From: Clostridium cylindrosporum DSM 605
Lineage (GTDB): Bacteria; Bacillota; Clostridia; Clostridiales; Caloramatoraceae
Length of the DNA stretch: 64,000 nucleotides
Direction: 5' to 3'
NCBI RefSeq assembly: GCF_001047375.1
Contig: NZ_LFVU01000002.1
Location: 1 to 64,000, forward strand
Part shown: one piece after another, positions 36,737 to 47,430 of the stretch
How the letters are laid out: the number at the start of each line of letters is the position of its first letter
Position numbering within the stretch: the stretch's first letter is position 1
Position numbers and translations under genes: made by a program
The notes under the pieces: model-generated
Databases searched by the model: none
Seen by the model: only the letters and a program-made list of their open reading frames with translations
What the model was told of the DNA's origin: nothing

Positions 36737-36868
36737 ATGAAATCAAAATCACAAAACTCTTTAGAAAATGGGAAAAATCAATCTCTAATTGATCATTCAA
36801 ATGATAGTAGAAATGATGAAAATGGCTATAAGCAAGCTGGAAACAGAAACCCTATAAAGGGAACATAA
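36737..36868 (+). CDS. 43-residue hydrophilic protein
   Basis: Short frame with a near-perfect ribosome site (AAGGAGGTGATT then ATG) and its own terminator. The product is highly polar (Asn, Ser, Lys, Asp rich; ends NRNPIKGT), has no Cys and no membrane segment. It follows hom by 55 bases and may be co-transcribed. Function not recognised; small spore or regulatory proteins of clostridia can look like this. Confidence 0.6.
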   Translation: MKSKSQNSLENGKNQSLIDHSNDSRNDENGYKQAGNRNPIKGT

Positions 36869-36870
36869 TA

Positions 36871-36902
36871 AAAAGAGGATGGAAAATTCCATCCTCTTTT
36901 TA
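36871..36902. terminator. bidirectional terminator (small protein / MATE)
   Basis: AAAAGAGGATGGAA and its complement TTCCATCCTCTTTT form a perfect stem; A and T flanks on both sides. Confidence 0.85.
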
Positions 36903-36910
36903 TATATCTT

Positions 36911-38284
36911 TTAAACTGCTTTAGTTAAATCATTTATCCACTTTGAACCTTTTAATCTATATGTTGCAATTATAAGCTTTACTATCTCCTCTAAAGCAAC
37001 TAATCCTGCTACTCCATATATAGGTAACTTAAATACTAATGCACCTATAAATGCAGCTGGAACACCTATACCCCACATAGTAAGTGATTCTGCAAATAAT
37101 GCAAATTTTGCATCTCCTCCACCTCTAAGTATTCCAAGAACTAGCACTATATTATAAACTCTAATTACAAATACGGCTCCAAGTACATATAGTATTTTCA
37201 GTGAATCATAATAGAGCCCTGGTGATGCTTTATACATAGATAAAATATATGGGGCTAAAATTATTAAAAGTCCACCAACGAGTCCTCCTATAACTATAGA
37301 TAATATAGCAAACTTCTTAGCATAAATTTTGCTTTTTCTATATTCTCCAGCCCCTATTGTATTACCAATAATAACAGCACACGCGCTTGCCATTCCTATA
37401 CTAACAACCATAAATATATTTTGTATAGTCGTACAAATTTGTATTGCTGCCATGGCTTGTACGCCAATTTTACCATATGCTATATTATATACAACTGCTC
37501 CAAGCCCCCAAAATAAGTCATTAAAAAGTACTGGTAATATTGTATAATAAGATTCTTTTATAAATAATCTATCAACACTTCTCATTTCTTTAACTGTAGC
37601 TGCTATTAAATATTTTTTCCTATATATAAATAACAAAAGTACAAAGCACTCTATAATTCTTGCTATTAAAGTTGCAAGTGCAGCACCCTTTACCCCCATA
37701 GCCTCTAGTCCTAAGCCTCCAAAAATAAACCATAAACTTAAAATAGTATTAAAAATCAAAGCCACACTACTTACTATCATAGGCAAAACTGTTTTTGATA
37801 TACATCTTGCTGCAACACTATATAAAAATGTAATCCCAGTAAAAACATAACTAAAACATATTATTATTAAATAGTCGCTCCCAAGTGAAACGACTCTACT
37901 ATCGTTATTGAATATAGAAACAATACTTTGAGGCATTATAATTGCAAATAGCATAAACACTAATGCAAGGATAATTACAGATATCATTCCTACTCCCATA
38001 ACTTTTTTAATTTTTTCTTTATTACCACTTCCATAATACTGGGAGATGAAAACTCCACAACCACTACATAATCCAATTATAATTACATCGAACAGAAAAA
38101 AATATTGATTAGCTATACCAACAGCAGCAACTTCTGCCTGTCCAAGTCTACCAACTAGGAGAGTACTAATCATATTAATAGATGATGTTATAAAATTCTG
38201 AATTATTATAGGAAGTGCTAACTTCCATAGGTTACTGTAAAATACACTATTCTCTTCTCTCGAAAGTTTTAATTTATTCTCCAC
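36911..38284 (-). CDS. MATE-family multidrug/sodium antiporter
   Basis: Inner-membrane exporter of 457 residues with about 12 hydrophobic helices in two six-helix halves. N-terminal LWKLALPIIIQNFITSSINMISTLLVGRLG, the repeated AVGIANQYF and later AAIQICTTIQNIF segments fit MATE (NorM/DinF-like). Such proteins expel cationic drugs using Na+ or H+. A leader terminator lies between its promoter and the ribosome site (AAAGGAGG), so expression is probably regulated by antitermination. Confidence 0.92.
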   Translation of the reverse strand: MENKLKLSREENSVFYSNLWKLALPIIIQNFITSSINMISTLLVGRLGQAEVAAVGIANQYFFLFDVIIIGLCSGCGVFISQYYGSGNKEKIKKVMGVGMISVIILALVFMLFAIIMPQSIVSIFNNDSRVVSLGSDYLIIICFSYVFTGITFLYSVAARCISKTVLPMIVSSVALIFNTILSLWFIFGGLGLEAMGVKGAALATLIARIIECFVLLLFIYRKKYLIAATVKEMRSVDRLFIKESYYTILPVLFNDLFWGLGAVVYNIAYGKIGVQAMAAIQICTTIQNIFMVVSIGMASACAVIIGNTIGAGEYRKSKIYAKKFAILSIVIGGLVGGLLIILAPYILSMYKASPGLYYDSLKILYVLGAVFVIRVYNIVLVLGILRGGGDAKFALFAESLTMWGIGVPAAFIGALVFKLPIYGVAGLVALEEIVKLIIATYRLKGSKWINDLTKAV

Positions 38285-38317
38285 TTTTAATCCTCCTTTA
38301 TAAATTTAAACACAAAA

Positions 38318-38347
38318 AAACCACTTTGAAGTTTTTCAAAGTGGTTT
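38318..38347 (-). terminator. leader terminator in front of the MATE gene
   Basis: AAACCACTTTGAA paired with TTCAAAGTGGTTT (13 bp, 4-base loop). On the minus strand a T run follows (TTTTTTTGTG), before the MATE ribosome site. A smaller hairpin (CTTC...GAAG, about 38350-38365) precedes it in the 27-base leader. Confidence 0.75.
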
Positions 38348-38380
38348 GCTTCTTCACTTGCGAAGTATTCTCTTAATTTT

Positions 38381-38409
38381 ATTATATAAAACAAAGATAT
38401 TTGTGTCAA
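38381..38409 (-). promoter_or_regulatory. consensus promoter of the MATE gene
   Basis: TTGACA (38409-38404), 17 bases, TATAAT (38386-38381) on the minus strand. Transcription would start near 38374. Confidence 0.75.
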
Positions 38410-38541
38410 TTAAAAAATACAGTACTTGTATTTCCTAGAAAGTATATGTAATTTCTTAGCCTTATCCATGTTCCCAGATTTTATTTCTGAATCTCTCCAT
38501 AAAATAAGATCATTATATACAGGGCTAATATATTTACTCAA
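38410..38541 (-). CDS. possible 43-residue protein upstream of MATE
   Basis: TTG start (38541) with GGAGTGAAGGA upstream; stop next to the MATE -35 box. The product is charged (MSKYISPVYNDLILWRDSEI... then a Lys-rich helix ending KYCIF) and has no membrane helix. The frame is short and the start is TTG, so it is a candidate only. Family not recognised. Confidence 0.4.
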   Translation of the reverse strand: MSKYISPVYNDLILWRDSEIKSGNMDKAKKLHILSRKYKYCIF

Positions 38542-38613
38542 TTCCTTCACTCCTCTTAATTATATATATTTATATATTATATTCAATAAGAGAAGTATTA
38601 TACTAATATTTTA

Positions 38614-39255
38614 TTAAATAACCCTTTCCAAATAACTCTTCATATCTTGATATACTCCATTTTCATATATAACAGGTTCAGTTTGATTATTCTTAATAGC
38701 CGTTATAAAATCATCTACTGTACAAGTTCCCCTTGGAAAACGAGTAGCATATTTACCTATATTCTCTATAACATGAGAATCGCTTCCACCTAAAAGTGCA
38801 ACTCCTCTTTGCAGTGCATCATTATATGCTATAAGATTAAGGTCCATTGGGGTACTTCCATTAAAGCACTCTACTCCATGTAATCCTTTAATAGTTCTTA
38901 TCTTTCCTTCTAGTCCTCTGTTATTTTTTCTATATGGATGAGCAGCTATTGCAGCCCCTCCTACTTTATCTACCATCTCCAAAAGTTCTTCAGCATGTAT
39001 TTTTTCCTTCGGAAGATTGTTAAGTCCAAAAACTAATATATCCCCTTCAAATGTTAGAAACTCTGCCCCTACAATAATAGGAAAACTTTCTTTAATTGAA
39101 AGTTTTCGGGCTTCTTCTTTAATTTCGTTACTTTCATGATCTGTTATACAAATTCCTTCAAGTCCTATTTCTTTAGCTTTTTTCACTATTTCCTTAAGAG
39201 AAATAAAACTATCTAAAGAATATTTGCTTTCATGCATATGAATATCAATAATCAT
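38614..39255 (-). CDS. PHP-domain metal-dependent phosphoesterase
   Basis: Predicted phosphoesterase, 213 residues from ATG 39255 (after AAGGAG). PHP motifs are visible: DIHMHESKYS at the N-terminus, CITDHES (about 43), AAHPYRK (about 112), and GSDSHV near residue 158. The substrate is unknown; relatives hydrolyse nucleotides or histidinol phosphate. It is unlike the second PHP protein at 61253 in length and motif spacing. Confidence 0.88.
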   Translation of the reverse strand: MIIDIHMHESKYSLDSFISLKEIVKKAKEIGLEGICITDHESNEIKEEARKLSIKESFPIIVGAEFLTFEGDILVFGLNNLPKEKIHAEELLEMVDKVGGAAIAAHPYRKNNRGLEGKIRTIKGLHGVECFNGSTPMDLNLIAYNDALQRGVALLGGSDSHVIENIGKYATRFPRGTCTVDDFITAIKNNQTEPVIYENGVYQDMKSYLERVI

Positions 39256-39364
39256 GCTATAAAACTCCTTAAGATATATAATTACTATATATAAATTATA
39301 TATCTTAAGCAAATATGTTTAAAATTCATCTTTTCTATGTTAATTTTATTAATATAGTTTTTTT

Positions 39365-40564
39365 CTATTTGAAATACTTAGCAATATTTTCAAAGTATTC
39401 ACTCCATGACCTTTTTTTAACTTCATCATAAATATCATTAAAATCTACTTCTCTTTCAAGCTGTTGTAAAATTGCATATTTTATTCTTTCTTCATACTCT
39501 TTAATGTCATCATCATGTGGCACATCTGTATTAATAAGCCTAGGAAGATCTATATATTTTATTGCTCCACTTGAATTTATTTTATCTCCAACCCACTGCT
39601 TTACACCATCAATATCAGACATTACAACCTTAGCACCGCATGCTAATGCTTCCATTATAACTAACGGTAATCCCTCATAAAATGAAGGTAGAATAAACAC
39701 TTGACTTTCTCTTATTACATTGGCTAAGCTTTCCTGAGAAATAGCTCCTAAAAACTTAATTCTATTATCATCTTCTGCCAGCTTTTTCATTTCAATTTCT
39801 TCTGAACCTGACCCAGCTATTATAAGTTCTAATCTATTATCTTTAATAGTTTTGAAAGAAGATATTAAACACTTTAATCCTTTAGATGAACTTATTTTCC
39901 CTGCATAAACCACTTTTCTTGAACTTTTCACTTCACTATTATGATAAAAAGTATCTGAATTATATCCAACACCCATTACTTTTATCTTTTTACTATCAAT
40001 ATTATAAACTCTAATAATTTCATCTCTTTGATAATTATTAAGTGCACATACAATATCTACATTTTCACACCCTTTAATAACCATATCTTTGTAATAAGGT
40101 GCTAACTTAAGTTGTCTAAGTTCTGTTCCCTGTGATAGTACTATTAACTTTATATCTTTTTTTATAGTTCCTATAATTGAGGTTAAAATCCAAAGATGAT
40201 GAGCTATTATAACATTAGGTTTAAAGTCATCTAATGCTTTTTTAAAAACTTCTAGAAAGTTTTCCTTCCATACTTTAAACATCTCTTCGTTAAGATCTGA
40301 ATATCTTGTGCTATCATATGGCATTATATCACTCATACCAACTATATCAAAATTAATTCTATCAGTATTAAATTCTACTGGATAAAATTTTATATGATCA
40401 TTTTTAAATTTAACACTTTCAAGCTTTTTAGAGGTAGCTGCTACTACCCCCTGAGAATAATTTAATTTGCTACCTTCGTTTACTAAAGATTGAAGAAAAA
40501 TGCCACTTCCTGTTTTTCCAGGATATTGCGCAATAACATGTAGAATCCTTTTCACATTTTTCAC
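39365..40564 (-). CDS. glycosyltransferase family 4
   Basis: GT-B glycosyltransferase, 399 residues. The C-terminal half has KVVYAGKISSSKGL (about 220) and the GT4 donor-sugar motif FILPSFYEGLPLVIMEALACGAKVVMSDI (about 290-318), with the E-x7-E pair. N-terminal RILHVIAQYPGKTGSG is typical. The acceptor is unknown. It is upstream of the PHP gene on the same strand with a 109-base gap. Confidence 0.9.
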   Translation of the reverse strand: MKNVKRILHVIAQYPGKTGSGIFLQSLVNEGSKLNYSQGVVAATSKKLESVKFKNDHIKFYPVEFNTDRINFDIVGMSDIMPYDSTRYSDLNEEMFKVWKENFLEVFKKALDDFKPNVIIAHHLWILTSIIGTIKKDIKLIVLSQGTELRQLKLAPYYKDMVIKGCENVDIVCALNNYQRDEIIRVYNIDSKKIKVMGVGYNSDTFYHNSEVKSSRKVVYAGKISSSKGLKCLISSFKTIKDNRLELIIAGSGSEEIEMKKLAEDDNRIKFLGAISQESLANVIRESQVFILPSFYEGLPLVIMEALACGAKVVMSDIDGVKQWVGDKINSSGAIKYIDLPRLINTDVPHDDDIKEYEERIKYAILQQLEREVDFNDIYDEVKKRSWSEYFENIAKYFK

Positions 40565-40621
40565 TCCTAAAATAGTTAAAATTTATTTTTGTTAATCCAA
40601 AAACACCATAATAGAAAGTAA

Positions 40622-40660
40622 AAAAAGCAAGAAGTCATCTTCTTACTTTTTTTACTTTCT
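40622..40660 (-). terminator. terminator of the chemoreceptor gene
   Basis: AAAAAAGTAAGAAG/CTTCTTGCTTTTTT-type stem, A-rich before and T-rich after on the minus strand. Nothing else is seen between 40565 and 40735. Confidence 0.75.
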
Positions 40661-40735
40661 ATTAAACTATATCATAAATTCATCAAATTCTTCTACATTT
40701 TTACATAATTTTTCTATAGTTTTTATCTTTTTATA

Positions 40736-42814
40736 CTATAGCTTAAATCTACTAACTATTAACTCCATGTTATCAACTACACCTTTTAATGATTCTGCTG
40801 TTTTACTAAGACTATTTATTACATTAGACTGGATTATTACATTTGCAGATACCTCTTCAATAGATGCAGCAGATTCCTGTGCAATAGTTGAAATTTCATT
40901 TATATGGAATATTACCCCTTCCTTTTCTTCTCCTACACTATTGATTTCTAAAATTAGTGCATCTAGTTTCATCATCATCTCAATTAAAACTCCATGTATA
41001 GTCTTAAAATCTACTTCTGCATTTTTTACAGCATCTTCAACTTCGTTTTGTATTTCTTCACCTTTACTTACACTATTTTTTGCCCTTCCTATTTCAGATT
41101 GTATTTCATCAACAAATTTACAAATTTCACGAGTAGACTGCTCTGTTTCTTCTGATAACTTCCTAACCTCATCTGCAACAACTGCAAAACCTTTACCAGC
41201 CTCTCCTGCTCTAGCAGCTTCTATTGCTGCATTTAACGCTAAAAGATTCGTTTGCTGAGCAATAGACTCTATTGTATTAACTATACTTTCAATTGAAATA
41301 GATCTTTGTGATAATTCACTTATGTTATCTTTTATTTCTTTAAAGGAAATACTACTTTCATTAAACTTATCCGAAAGAAAGTTTAACGATTCTATACACT
41401 TACAATTTACTTCTTGCGTCTTAACAGAATAATTCTTTATAGTTCTGGTTTCAATAATGGCAACATCAATGTTATCTGAAAAACCAATTAATTTATCATT
41501 TCCATCCTCTGCTCTTTTTGCCTGCTCCGTTGATCCCTGTGCTAGCTCTTCTACATTATGTGATATTATATTTATTGCATCTGATGCATTATCTGCCTCA
41601 TTAACAAGACCATTAGAGTAATCAAGGATCGTCTCAGATCCATTTTTTAATTCATTTATTATACTTCTAAACTCATTTCTAAGATTAAAAACTGCCTTGC
41701 TAATTAACCCTAATTCATCCTCATATTCATTTAGTTTATTGTACTTTTTATCTATTGATAAGTCTAATGATGCAGTTTTATTTAACAAATCTGAAATTAA
41801 TAAGATAGGACTTGTGATTTTTGTTGCTGATATAAAAGCTACAACTAGTGATAATAAAATCATAATAGCACTTATAAGTACTATAATTCTATTTATGCTA
41901 TTTATACCTGAGTATATCTCACTTTCTTTTAAAAATAAGATATAGTTCCATCCAGTTTCTTTTGATGTGTAATTTACAGCTATATATTTTCCTTCCTTAC
42001 TTTCAACAGTAATCGCTTCACCTTTTTTAAGCTTTTCGATGTTAATATTTAAATCCTTTGAATTTTTAAAGTTCATACTAGGATTTTTAGGGTTAGATAA
42101 TATTGTTCCATCTGCCTCTGTAAGTACTATATATCCTGTTTCACCAATTTTTATTGAGTCTACTAGCTTCGTTAGCGAATCAAGTCTTACATCCATGGCC
42201 TGTACTCCAACAGTTTTCCCTGATGGGCTTTTTATATTTCTAACAACACTAACATTAATACAATTTGCTCCTTCCCATAAATAAGCCTTTGTTTTAGTAG
42301 GAATTTCTCCAGACTCAATTCCCTGTTTATACCATGGCCTTTTTCTAGGGTCATAGTTATCATAGGTATCCCCCTTTGCAGCTTGAACATACCCTCCATC
42401 ATTTGTCCCTAAAAAAACATCTGTAACATATGGGTGATTATCCATATAATTTCTATATATATTATAAATTTGTGTCTCAACTCCACCTACAAGCCCAGGA
42501 TTCATAGGAATCTTACCATCGGTACCCTTTTTATCTAAATACTTTGTTATATTGTTGTCTACTGATTTTATTATTGGGTTTTCGGAAAGCATATTGATAT
42601 CATTATATAAAGAATCAAAAAATAGATTTATACTTTTATTTCCTCCCTTTACCTCTTCTAACTTCCCTTTTATTACATCTTTTTTGATTTGACTTCTTAT
42701 ATTACTGCTAATAACTATTCCTATACTAGTTACAGATACTAAAGTTATAAGAAAAAGTACAATGGATAATTTTAGTTTGATACTTTTGAATTTAAACAGA
42801 GATTTTCTTGACAT
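40736..42814 (-). CDS. methyl-accepting chemotaxis protein with periplasmic Cache domain
   Basis: Transmembrane receptor, 692 residues from ATG 42814 (after GGGGAGG). The order is TM1 (about 12-32), an extracellular double-Cache sensor (about 40-300, with [25 protein letters not shown]), TM2 (about 307-330), HAMP (about 335-385), and a cytoplasmic signalling hairpin whose tip reads [36 protein letters not shown]. It signals to CheA/CheW elsewhere. The RPWY motif is typical of ligand-binding Cache domains. Confidence 0.95.
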   Translation of the reverse strand: MSRKSLFKFKSIKLKLSIVLFLITLVSVTSIGIVISSNIRSQIKKDVIKGKLEEVKGGNKSINLFFDSLYNDINMLSENPIIKSVDNNITKYLDKKGTDGKIPMNPGLVGGVETQIYNIYRNYMDNHPYVTDVFLGTNDGGYVQAAKGDTYDNYDPRKRPWYKQGIESGEIPTKTKAYLWEGANCINVSVVRNIKSPSGKTVGVQAMDVRLDSLTKLVDSIKIGETGYIVLTEADGTILSNPKNPSMNFKNSKDLNINIEKLKKGEAITVESKEGKYIAVNYTSKETGWNYILFLKESEIYSGINSINRIIVLISAIMILLSLVVAFISATKITSPILLISDLLNKTASLDLSIDKKYNKLNEYEDELGLISKAVFNLRNEFRSIINELKNGSETILDYSNGLVNEADNASDAINIISHNVEELAQGSTEQAKRAEDGNDKLIGFSDNIDVAIIETRTIKNYSVKTQEVNCKCIESLNFLSDKFNESSISFKEIKDNISELSQRSISIESIVNTIESIAQQTNLLALNAAIEAARAGEAGKGFAVVADEVRKLSEETEQSTREICKFVDEIQSEIGRAKNSVSKGEEIQNEVEDAVKNAEVDFKTIHGVLIEMMMKLDALILEINSVGEEKEGVIFHINEISTIAQESAASIEEVSANVIIQSNVINSLSKTAESLKGVVDNMELIVSRFKL

Positions 42815-42974
42815 AAGCTGACCTCCCCTTAAATGTACAATCATATAATTGCTTTTATCTTGCCTATGATTGACCAAGTGATTTTAAATCCAAATAATTC
42901 ACTTCTTGAATTATTTAACATTTATATATTAATATTCCATATATTCACTATACATTCCTTCTCAAAAAAAGACT

Positions 42975-42999
42975 TAAGGGATGAGCGAATCATCCCTTA
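42975..42999 (-). terminator. terminator of the activase gene
   Basis: TAAGGGATGA/TCATCCCTTA stem, followed on the minus strand by AGTCTTTTTTT. Confidence 0.8.
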
Positions 43000-43071
43000 G
43001 TATAGTACCCCTACTTCTCATTTCCTAAAAGCATATAAAAATCTTATGACTTTAATATATATTGCCGCATT

Positions 43072-46000
43072 TTACTCTTCACTCTTATTAAGACTTCTAT
43101 ATGCATTATTTAACATTAACTTTATTCTATTTAATTGATTTACAGTACTAGCCCCTGGATCGTAATCTATTGCAATAATATTAGCCTCTTTATAATTTCT
43201 CTTAAGCTCCTTTATTACCCCTTTACCAGTTACATGGTTAGGTAAACATGCAAATGGTTGCATACACACTATATTTTTAATCCCTTCCTCTAAAAGTTCT
43301 ACCATTTCTCCTGTTAAAAACCATCCTTCTCCAGTATTGTGTCCAAGTGATAAGATTTTTGATGCTCCCTTTGCTATTTCATCAATAGGTTTTGGAGGAG
43401 TAAATCTTGTACTATTTCTTGTAGCTTCTATATATTCTTTCCTATATAAATTAATAATTTTAATAACAGAATTAGATATTAATTTATTCTTTTTACTCCC
43501 TGTTAAGTATCTTTCATCAAAGTTGGAATTATATAGGCAATAAAGAAAAAAGTCCATTAAGTCTGGTACAACAACTTCTACACCCTCATTTTCCAGTAAA
43601 TCTATAATGCTATTATTTGCAGTAGGATGGTATTTTACAAGTATCTCCCCAACAATCCCAACTCTAGGTTTTTTTCTTTCATCTATTTCAAGAATATCAA
43701 ATTCCTTAACCATATTCCTTAAATTAATATTAAACTTTTTTATACTTGGAAAATATAGAGATTCTTTAAAAATTTTATTCCATTTATTAAAAAGCTCATT
43801 TGATGAACCTTTAATCTTTTCATAGGGTCTAACTCTATATAGTACTTTCATTAATGCATCACCATAAATAAGAGCCATAATTACTTTATTTATAAGTGGA
43901 AGTGTTAATTTAAATCCTGGATTTTTCTCTATTCCTATTGTATTAACAGATATAACTGGTATATTTTCATATCCAGCATCTTTAAGTGCCTTTCTTAAGA
44001 AACCTATATAGTTAGTTGCCCTACAACCTCCCCCTGTTTGAGTAATAGCCACAGCTGTTTTGTTATTATCATACTCCTCTGACTTTAAAGCCTCAATAAT
44101 TTGACCAAGGGCTAATATTGCTGGATAACATGCATCATTATTTATATATTTTAATCCCTCTTCAACTGCATTATTATCTATTGATGGAAGCACCTTTAAA
44201 TTATATCCTGATATCTTGAAGGCTTCTTCTAATATGTCAAAGTGAATAGGTGACATTTGAGGAGATAATATTGTATAATTCTTTTTCATTTCTTTCGTAA
44301 ATACAACTCTCTTATTATTTACTTCTGCCTTTACTGGCTTAATATAGTATCTATCTCTCTCCTCTATAGCAGCTTTTAAAGATCTAAGTCTTATTTTTAC
44401 AGCACCAAGGTTTGCACCCTCGTCAATTTTAATCATTGTATATATTTTTTTACTTGATTCTAGTATCTCTTGAACTTGGTCTGTTGTAACTGCATCAAGC
44501 CCACACCCAAAGGAATTAAGCTGAACTATTTCTAAGTCATTTCGACAACTTACAAAACTAGATGCAGAGTAAAGTCTTGAATGGTATACCCATTGATCAA
44601 CTACTCTAAGAGGTCTAGTTGTGTGTCCTAAATGAGCTATGGAATCTTCAGTTAAAACTGCCATATTTAAAGAAGTAATAAGCTCAGGTATTCCATGGTT
44701 TATCTCTGGGTCTATATGATATGGCCTTCCAGATAACACCACACCCTTTATTCCTTCTTCCTCTATGAATTGTAATATTTCTTCTCCTTTTTTCCTAATG
44801 TCCTCTTTTAGGCGCTTATATTCTTTTACAGCTATTTTAAAAGCCTTTATAATTTCACCTTTATCAATTCCAAGTTCTACAAACTCTTCTACTAATCTTT
44901 TCTTAAGACGAGTATAGTCATCTACTGGTAGAAAGGGATTTAAATATTCAATATTATTTTCTCTAATAATATCACAATTACTTTTTATAACCTCAGGATA
45001 AGATGCTACAATAGGACAATTAAAATTATTGTTAGCTTCCTCATATTCCTTATTTTCCTTTGGAATTGAGGGATAAAATATCCTATTAACACCCTTTTCA
45101 ACTAAATCTATTATATGTCCATGAACAAGTTTTCCAGGATAACAAACTGATTCTGATGGAATTGTATCTATACCCTTTTCATATATTTTCTTCGAGGACT
45201 TATCAGATAAAACAACTTTAAACTTAAGCTCACTAAAAAATACATGCCATAGTGGATAGTTCTCATAAATGTTAAGAACTCTAGGTATACCAATAGACCC
45301 TCTTATAGCATCCTTGTCATCTAATGATTCATATCCAAATATCCTATCATATTTATATTTATACATATTAGGCATGTCATTTGATTTATTATTTTGACTG
45401 GGCCTTTCACACCTATTTCCAGATATAAATCTTTCTTTGTTAGTAAATTGAGTTATACTTAACTTACAATTGTTGCTACACATACCACATCTAGATATAC
45501 TATTTTCAAAACCAAAGTTGCCCAAGTCATCCTTACTTATCAAACTAGATTTATACCCTTTTTTATACTTTTCCTTTGCAATAATAGCTACTCCAAACGC
45601 ACCCATTATCCCTGATATATTAGGTCGAATAACTTCCTTATTTAAAAGTATCTCTAGACTTCTTAAAACAGCATCATTATAAAATGTTCCACCTTGAACT
45701 ACAATACTATTCCCTATTTCATTTTCATTTCTTATTTTTATAACTTTATACAAAGCATTTTTAATAACAGAATAGGATAATCCAGCAGATATATCCCCTA
45801 TATCAGCTCCTTCTTTTTGAGCTTGTTTAACCTTTGAGTTCATAAAGACAGTACATCTCGATCCTAAATCAACTGGATATTTAGAAAAATATGCACTTTT
45901 TGCGAATTCATCAATATTTAAACCGAGAGATATGGCAAAACCTTCTATAAATGATCCACATCCTGATGAACATGCTTCGTTTAATAAGATATTTTCTATA

Positions 46001-47295
46001 ACACCATTTTTTATCTTCATACATTTCATATCTTGACCACCAATATCAAGTATAAAATCAACATCTTCTTTAAAAAACTTAGCTGCCCTATAGTGTGCGA
46101 TTGTCTCAATTTCACCAACATCTATTCCTAGTCCTGCTTTTACTAATGCTTCTCCGTAACCTGTAACTGCTGAATTTACTATTTTCCCCTTATTATCTAT
46201 TACTTTATATACTTCCTTTAATACATTTAAGCATGATTCTAATGGACTTCCCTCATTACTTCCGTAGTAGCTATAAACAAGGTTATTATTACTGTCAATA
46301 AGCGCTGCTTTTGTAGTTGTTGATCCTACATCAAGTCCTAGAAAACATTCACCACTAAAATCATCTACTTTTTCTATATTATTTTTACTATGCCTTTCCT
46401 TAAACTCAGCATACTCCCTTTCATCAATAAAAAGTGGCCTTAAAGAATTGTATGGAGAAACTTGTATTTTGCTTACATCATTCATAATATTAAGAAGTTC
46501 AGAAATCTTATATGTCTTTTCATTTAATGCATATAATGCTGCTCCTAAAGCCACATATAGCTGAGAATTCTGTGGAAAAATTACTTGATCATTTTCTAGG
46601 CTTAAAACATCAATAAATCTTTCTCTTAACTCAGATAAGAAATGTAAAGGTCCACCTAAAAATGCAATTTTCCCATTTAAACTTCTTCCACAAGCAAGTC
46701 CACTTATAGTTTGGATTACAACAGCTTGAAATATAGATACCGCTATATCTTCCCTTCTTGCACCTTCATTTAAAAGTGGCTGAATATCCGTCTTTGCAAA
46801 AACACCACATCTAGCTGCTATAGGATAGATAGTTCCATAGTTTTTAGCAAGTTCATTAAGACCACTTGCATCTGTTTTTAGTAATACCGCCATTTGATCT
46901 ATAAATGCCCCTGTTCCTCCAGCACATGTACCATTCATTCTTTGATCTACACCATCTTTTAAAAAAGTAATTTTTGCATCTTCTCCCCCAAGTTCAATTA
47001 CTACATCTGTTTCGCTATTAAATGTTTCTATACTCTTTGTTGATGCTATAACTTCCTGTACAAATGGTAGATTTAAAGATTCTGAAATTGATATACCTGA
47101 AGAACCTGTTAAAACAACACTAATATTCTCGCATTTAGCCTCATTTAAAACATCTTTAAAAACAGATATAAAACATCCTTTTATATCTGAATTATGTCTT
47201 TTATATTGACTTAAAACAATGTCTTTATTTTTATTTATAGCAACCACTTTCAAGGTAGTTGATCCTATATCTATACCAATAAATAACTGCCTCAC
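43072..47295 (-). CDS. large acyl-CoA dehydratase activase (two BadF-type ATPase domains)
   Basis: 1407-residue protein of the clostridial 2-hydroxyacyl-CoA dehydratase activator type. Domain 1 (about 1-260) has [20 protein letters not shown] and [14 protein letters not shown]. Domain 2 (about 320-590) repeats this with [23 protein letters not shown] and [14 protein letters not shown]. The Cys in these loops hold the Fe-S cluster that accepts electrons. The C-terminal 700 residues match the DUF2229/HgdB-like part ([31 protein letters not shown]). Smaller activases reduce dehydratases at the cost of ATP. No dehydratase subunits are adjacent, so its partner is unknown. Confidence 0.88.
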   Translation of the reverse strand: MRQLFIGIDIGSTTLKVVAINKNKDIVLSQYKRHNSDIKGCFISVFKDVLNEAKCENISVVLTGSSGISISESLNLPFVQEVIASTKSIETFNSETDVVIELGGEDAKITFLKDGVDQRMNGTCAGGTGAFIDQMAVLLKTDASGLNELAKNYGTIYPIAARCGVFAKTDIQPLLNEGARREDIAVSIFQAVVIQTISGLACGRSLNGKIAFLGGPLHFLSELRERFIDVLSLENDQVIFPQNSQLYVALGAALYALNEKTYKISELLNIMNDVSKIQVSPYNSLRPLFIDEREYAEFKERHSKNNIEKVDDFSGECFLGLDVGSTTTKAALIDSNNNLVYSYYGSNEGSPLESCLNVLKEVYKVIDNKGKIVNSAVTGYGEALVKAGLGIDVGEIETIAHYRAAKFFKEDVDFILDIGGQDMKCMKIKNGVIENILLNEACSSGCGSFIEGFAISLGLNIDEFAKSAYFSKYPVDLGSRCTVFMNSKVKQAQKEGADIGDISAGLSYSVIKNALYKVIKIRNENEIGNSIVVQGGTFYNDAVLRSLEILLNKEVIRPNISGIMGAFGVAIIAKEKYKKGYKSSLISKDDLGNFGFENSISRCGMCSNNCKLSITQFTNKERFISGNRCERPSQNNKSNDMPNMYKYKYDRIFGYESLDDKDAIRGSIGIPRVLNIYENYPLWHVFFSELKFKVVLSDKSSKKIYEKGIDTIPSESVCYPGKLVHGHIIDLVEKGVNRIFYPSIPKENKEYEEANNNFNCPIVASYPEVIKSNCDIIRENNIEYLNPFLPVDDYTRLKKRLVEEFVELGIDKGEIIKAFKIAVKEYKRLKEDIRKKGEEILQFIEEEGIKGVVLSGRPYHIDPEINHGIPELITSLNMAVLTEDSIAHLGHTTRPLRVVDQWVYHSRLYSASSFVSCRNDLEIVQLNSFGCGLDAVTTDQVQEILESSKKIYTMIKIDEGANLGAVKIRLRSLKAAIEERDRYYIKPVKAEVNNKRVVFTKEMKKNYTILSPQMSPIHFDILEEAFKISGYNLKVLPSIDNNAVEEGLKYINNDACYPAILALGQIIEALKSEEYDNNKTAVAITQTGGGCRATNYIGFLRKALKDAGYENIPVISVNTIGIEKNPGFKLTLPLINKVIMALIYGDALMKVLYRVRPYEKIKGSSNELFNKWNKIFKESLYFPSIKKFNINLRNMVKEFDILEIDERKKPRVGIVGEILVKYHPTANNSIIDLLENEGVEVVVPDLMDFFLYCLYNSNFDERYLTGSKKNKLISNSVIKIINLYRKEYIEATRNSTRFTPPKPIDEIAKGASKILSLGHNTGEGWFLTGEMVELLEEGIKNIVCMQPFACLPNHVTGKGVIKELKRNYKEANIIAIDYDPGASTVNQLNRIKLMLNNAYRSLNKSEE

Positions 47296-47389
47296 TACAC
47301 TACCTCCATATGCTATTTATATATTTTTATATACTAGTAAATATATATGTTAATTAAAAACATACTAGAACCTTACCCTGTAGAACAAA

Positions 47390-47429
47390 AAGGCTAATAC
47401 AGAGCATTAACACCCTATATTAGCCTTTA
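47390..47429 (-). terminator. terminator of the large RelA/SpoT gene
   Basis: AAAGGCTAATA/TATTAGCCTTT stem immediately after the stop codon; T-tract TTTGTTC on the minus strand. Confidence 0.7.
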
Positions 47430-47430
47430 A

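Noticed and set aside
43072-47295. Two or more genes merged by error
   Set aside because: The frame is uninterrupted over 1407 codons and the domain order matches large clostridial activases.
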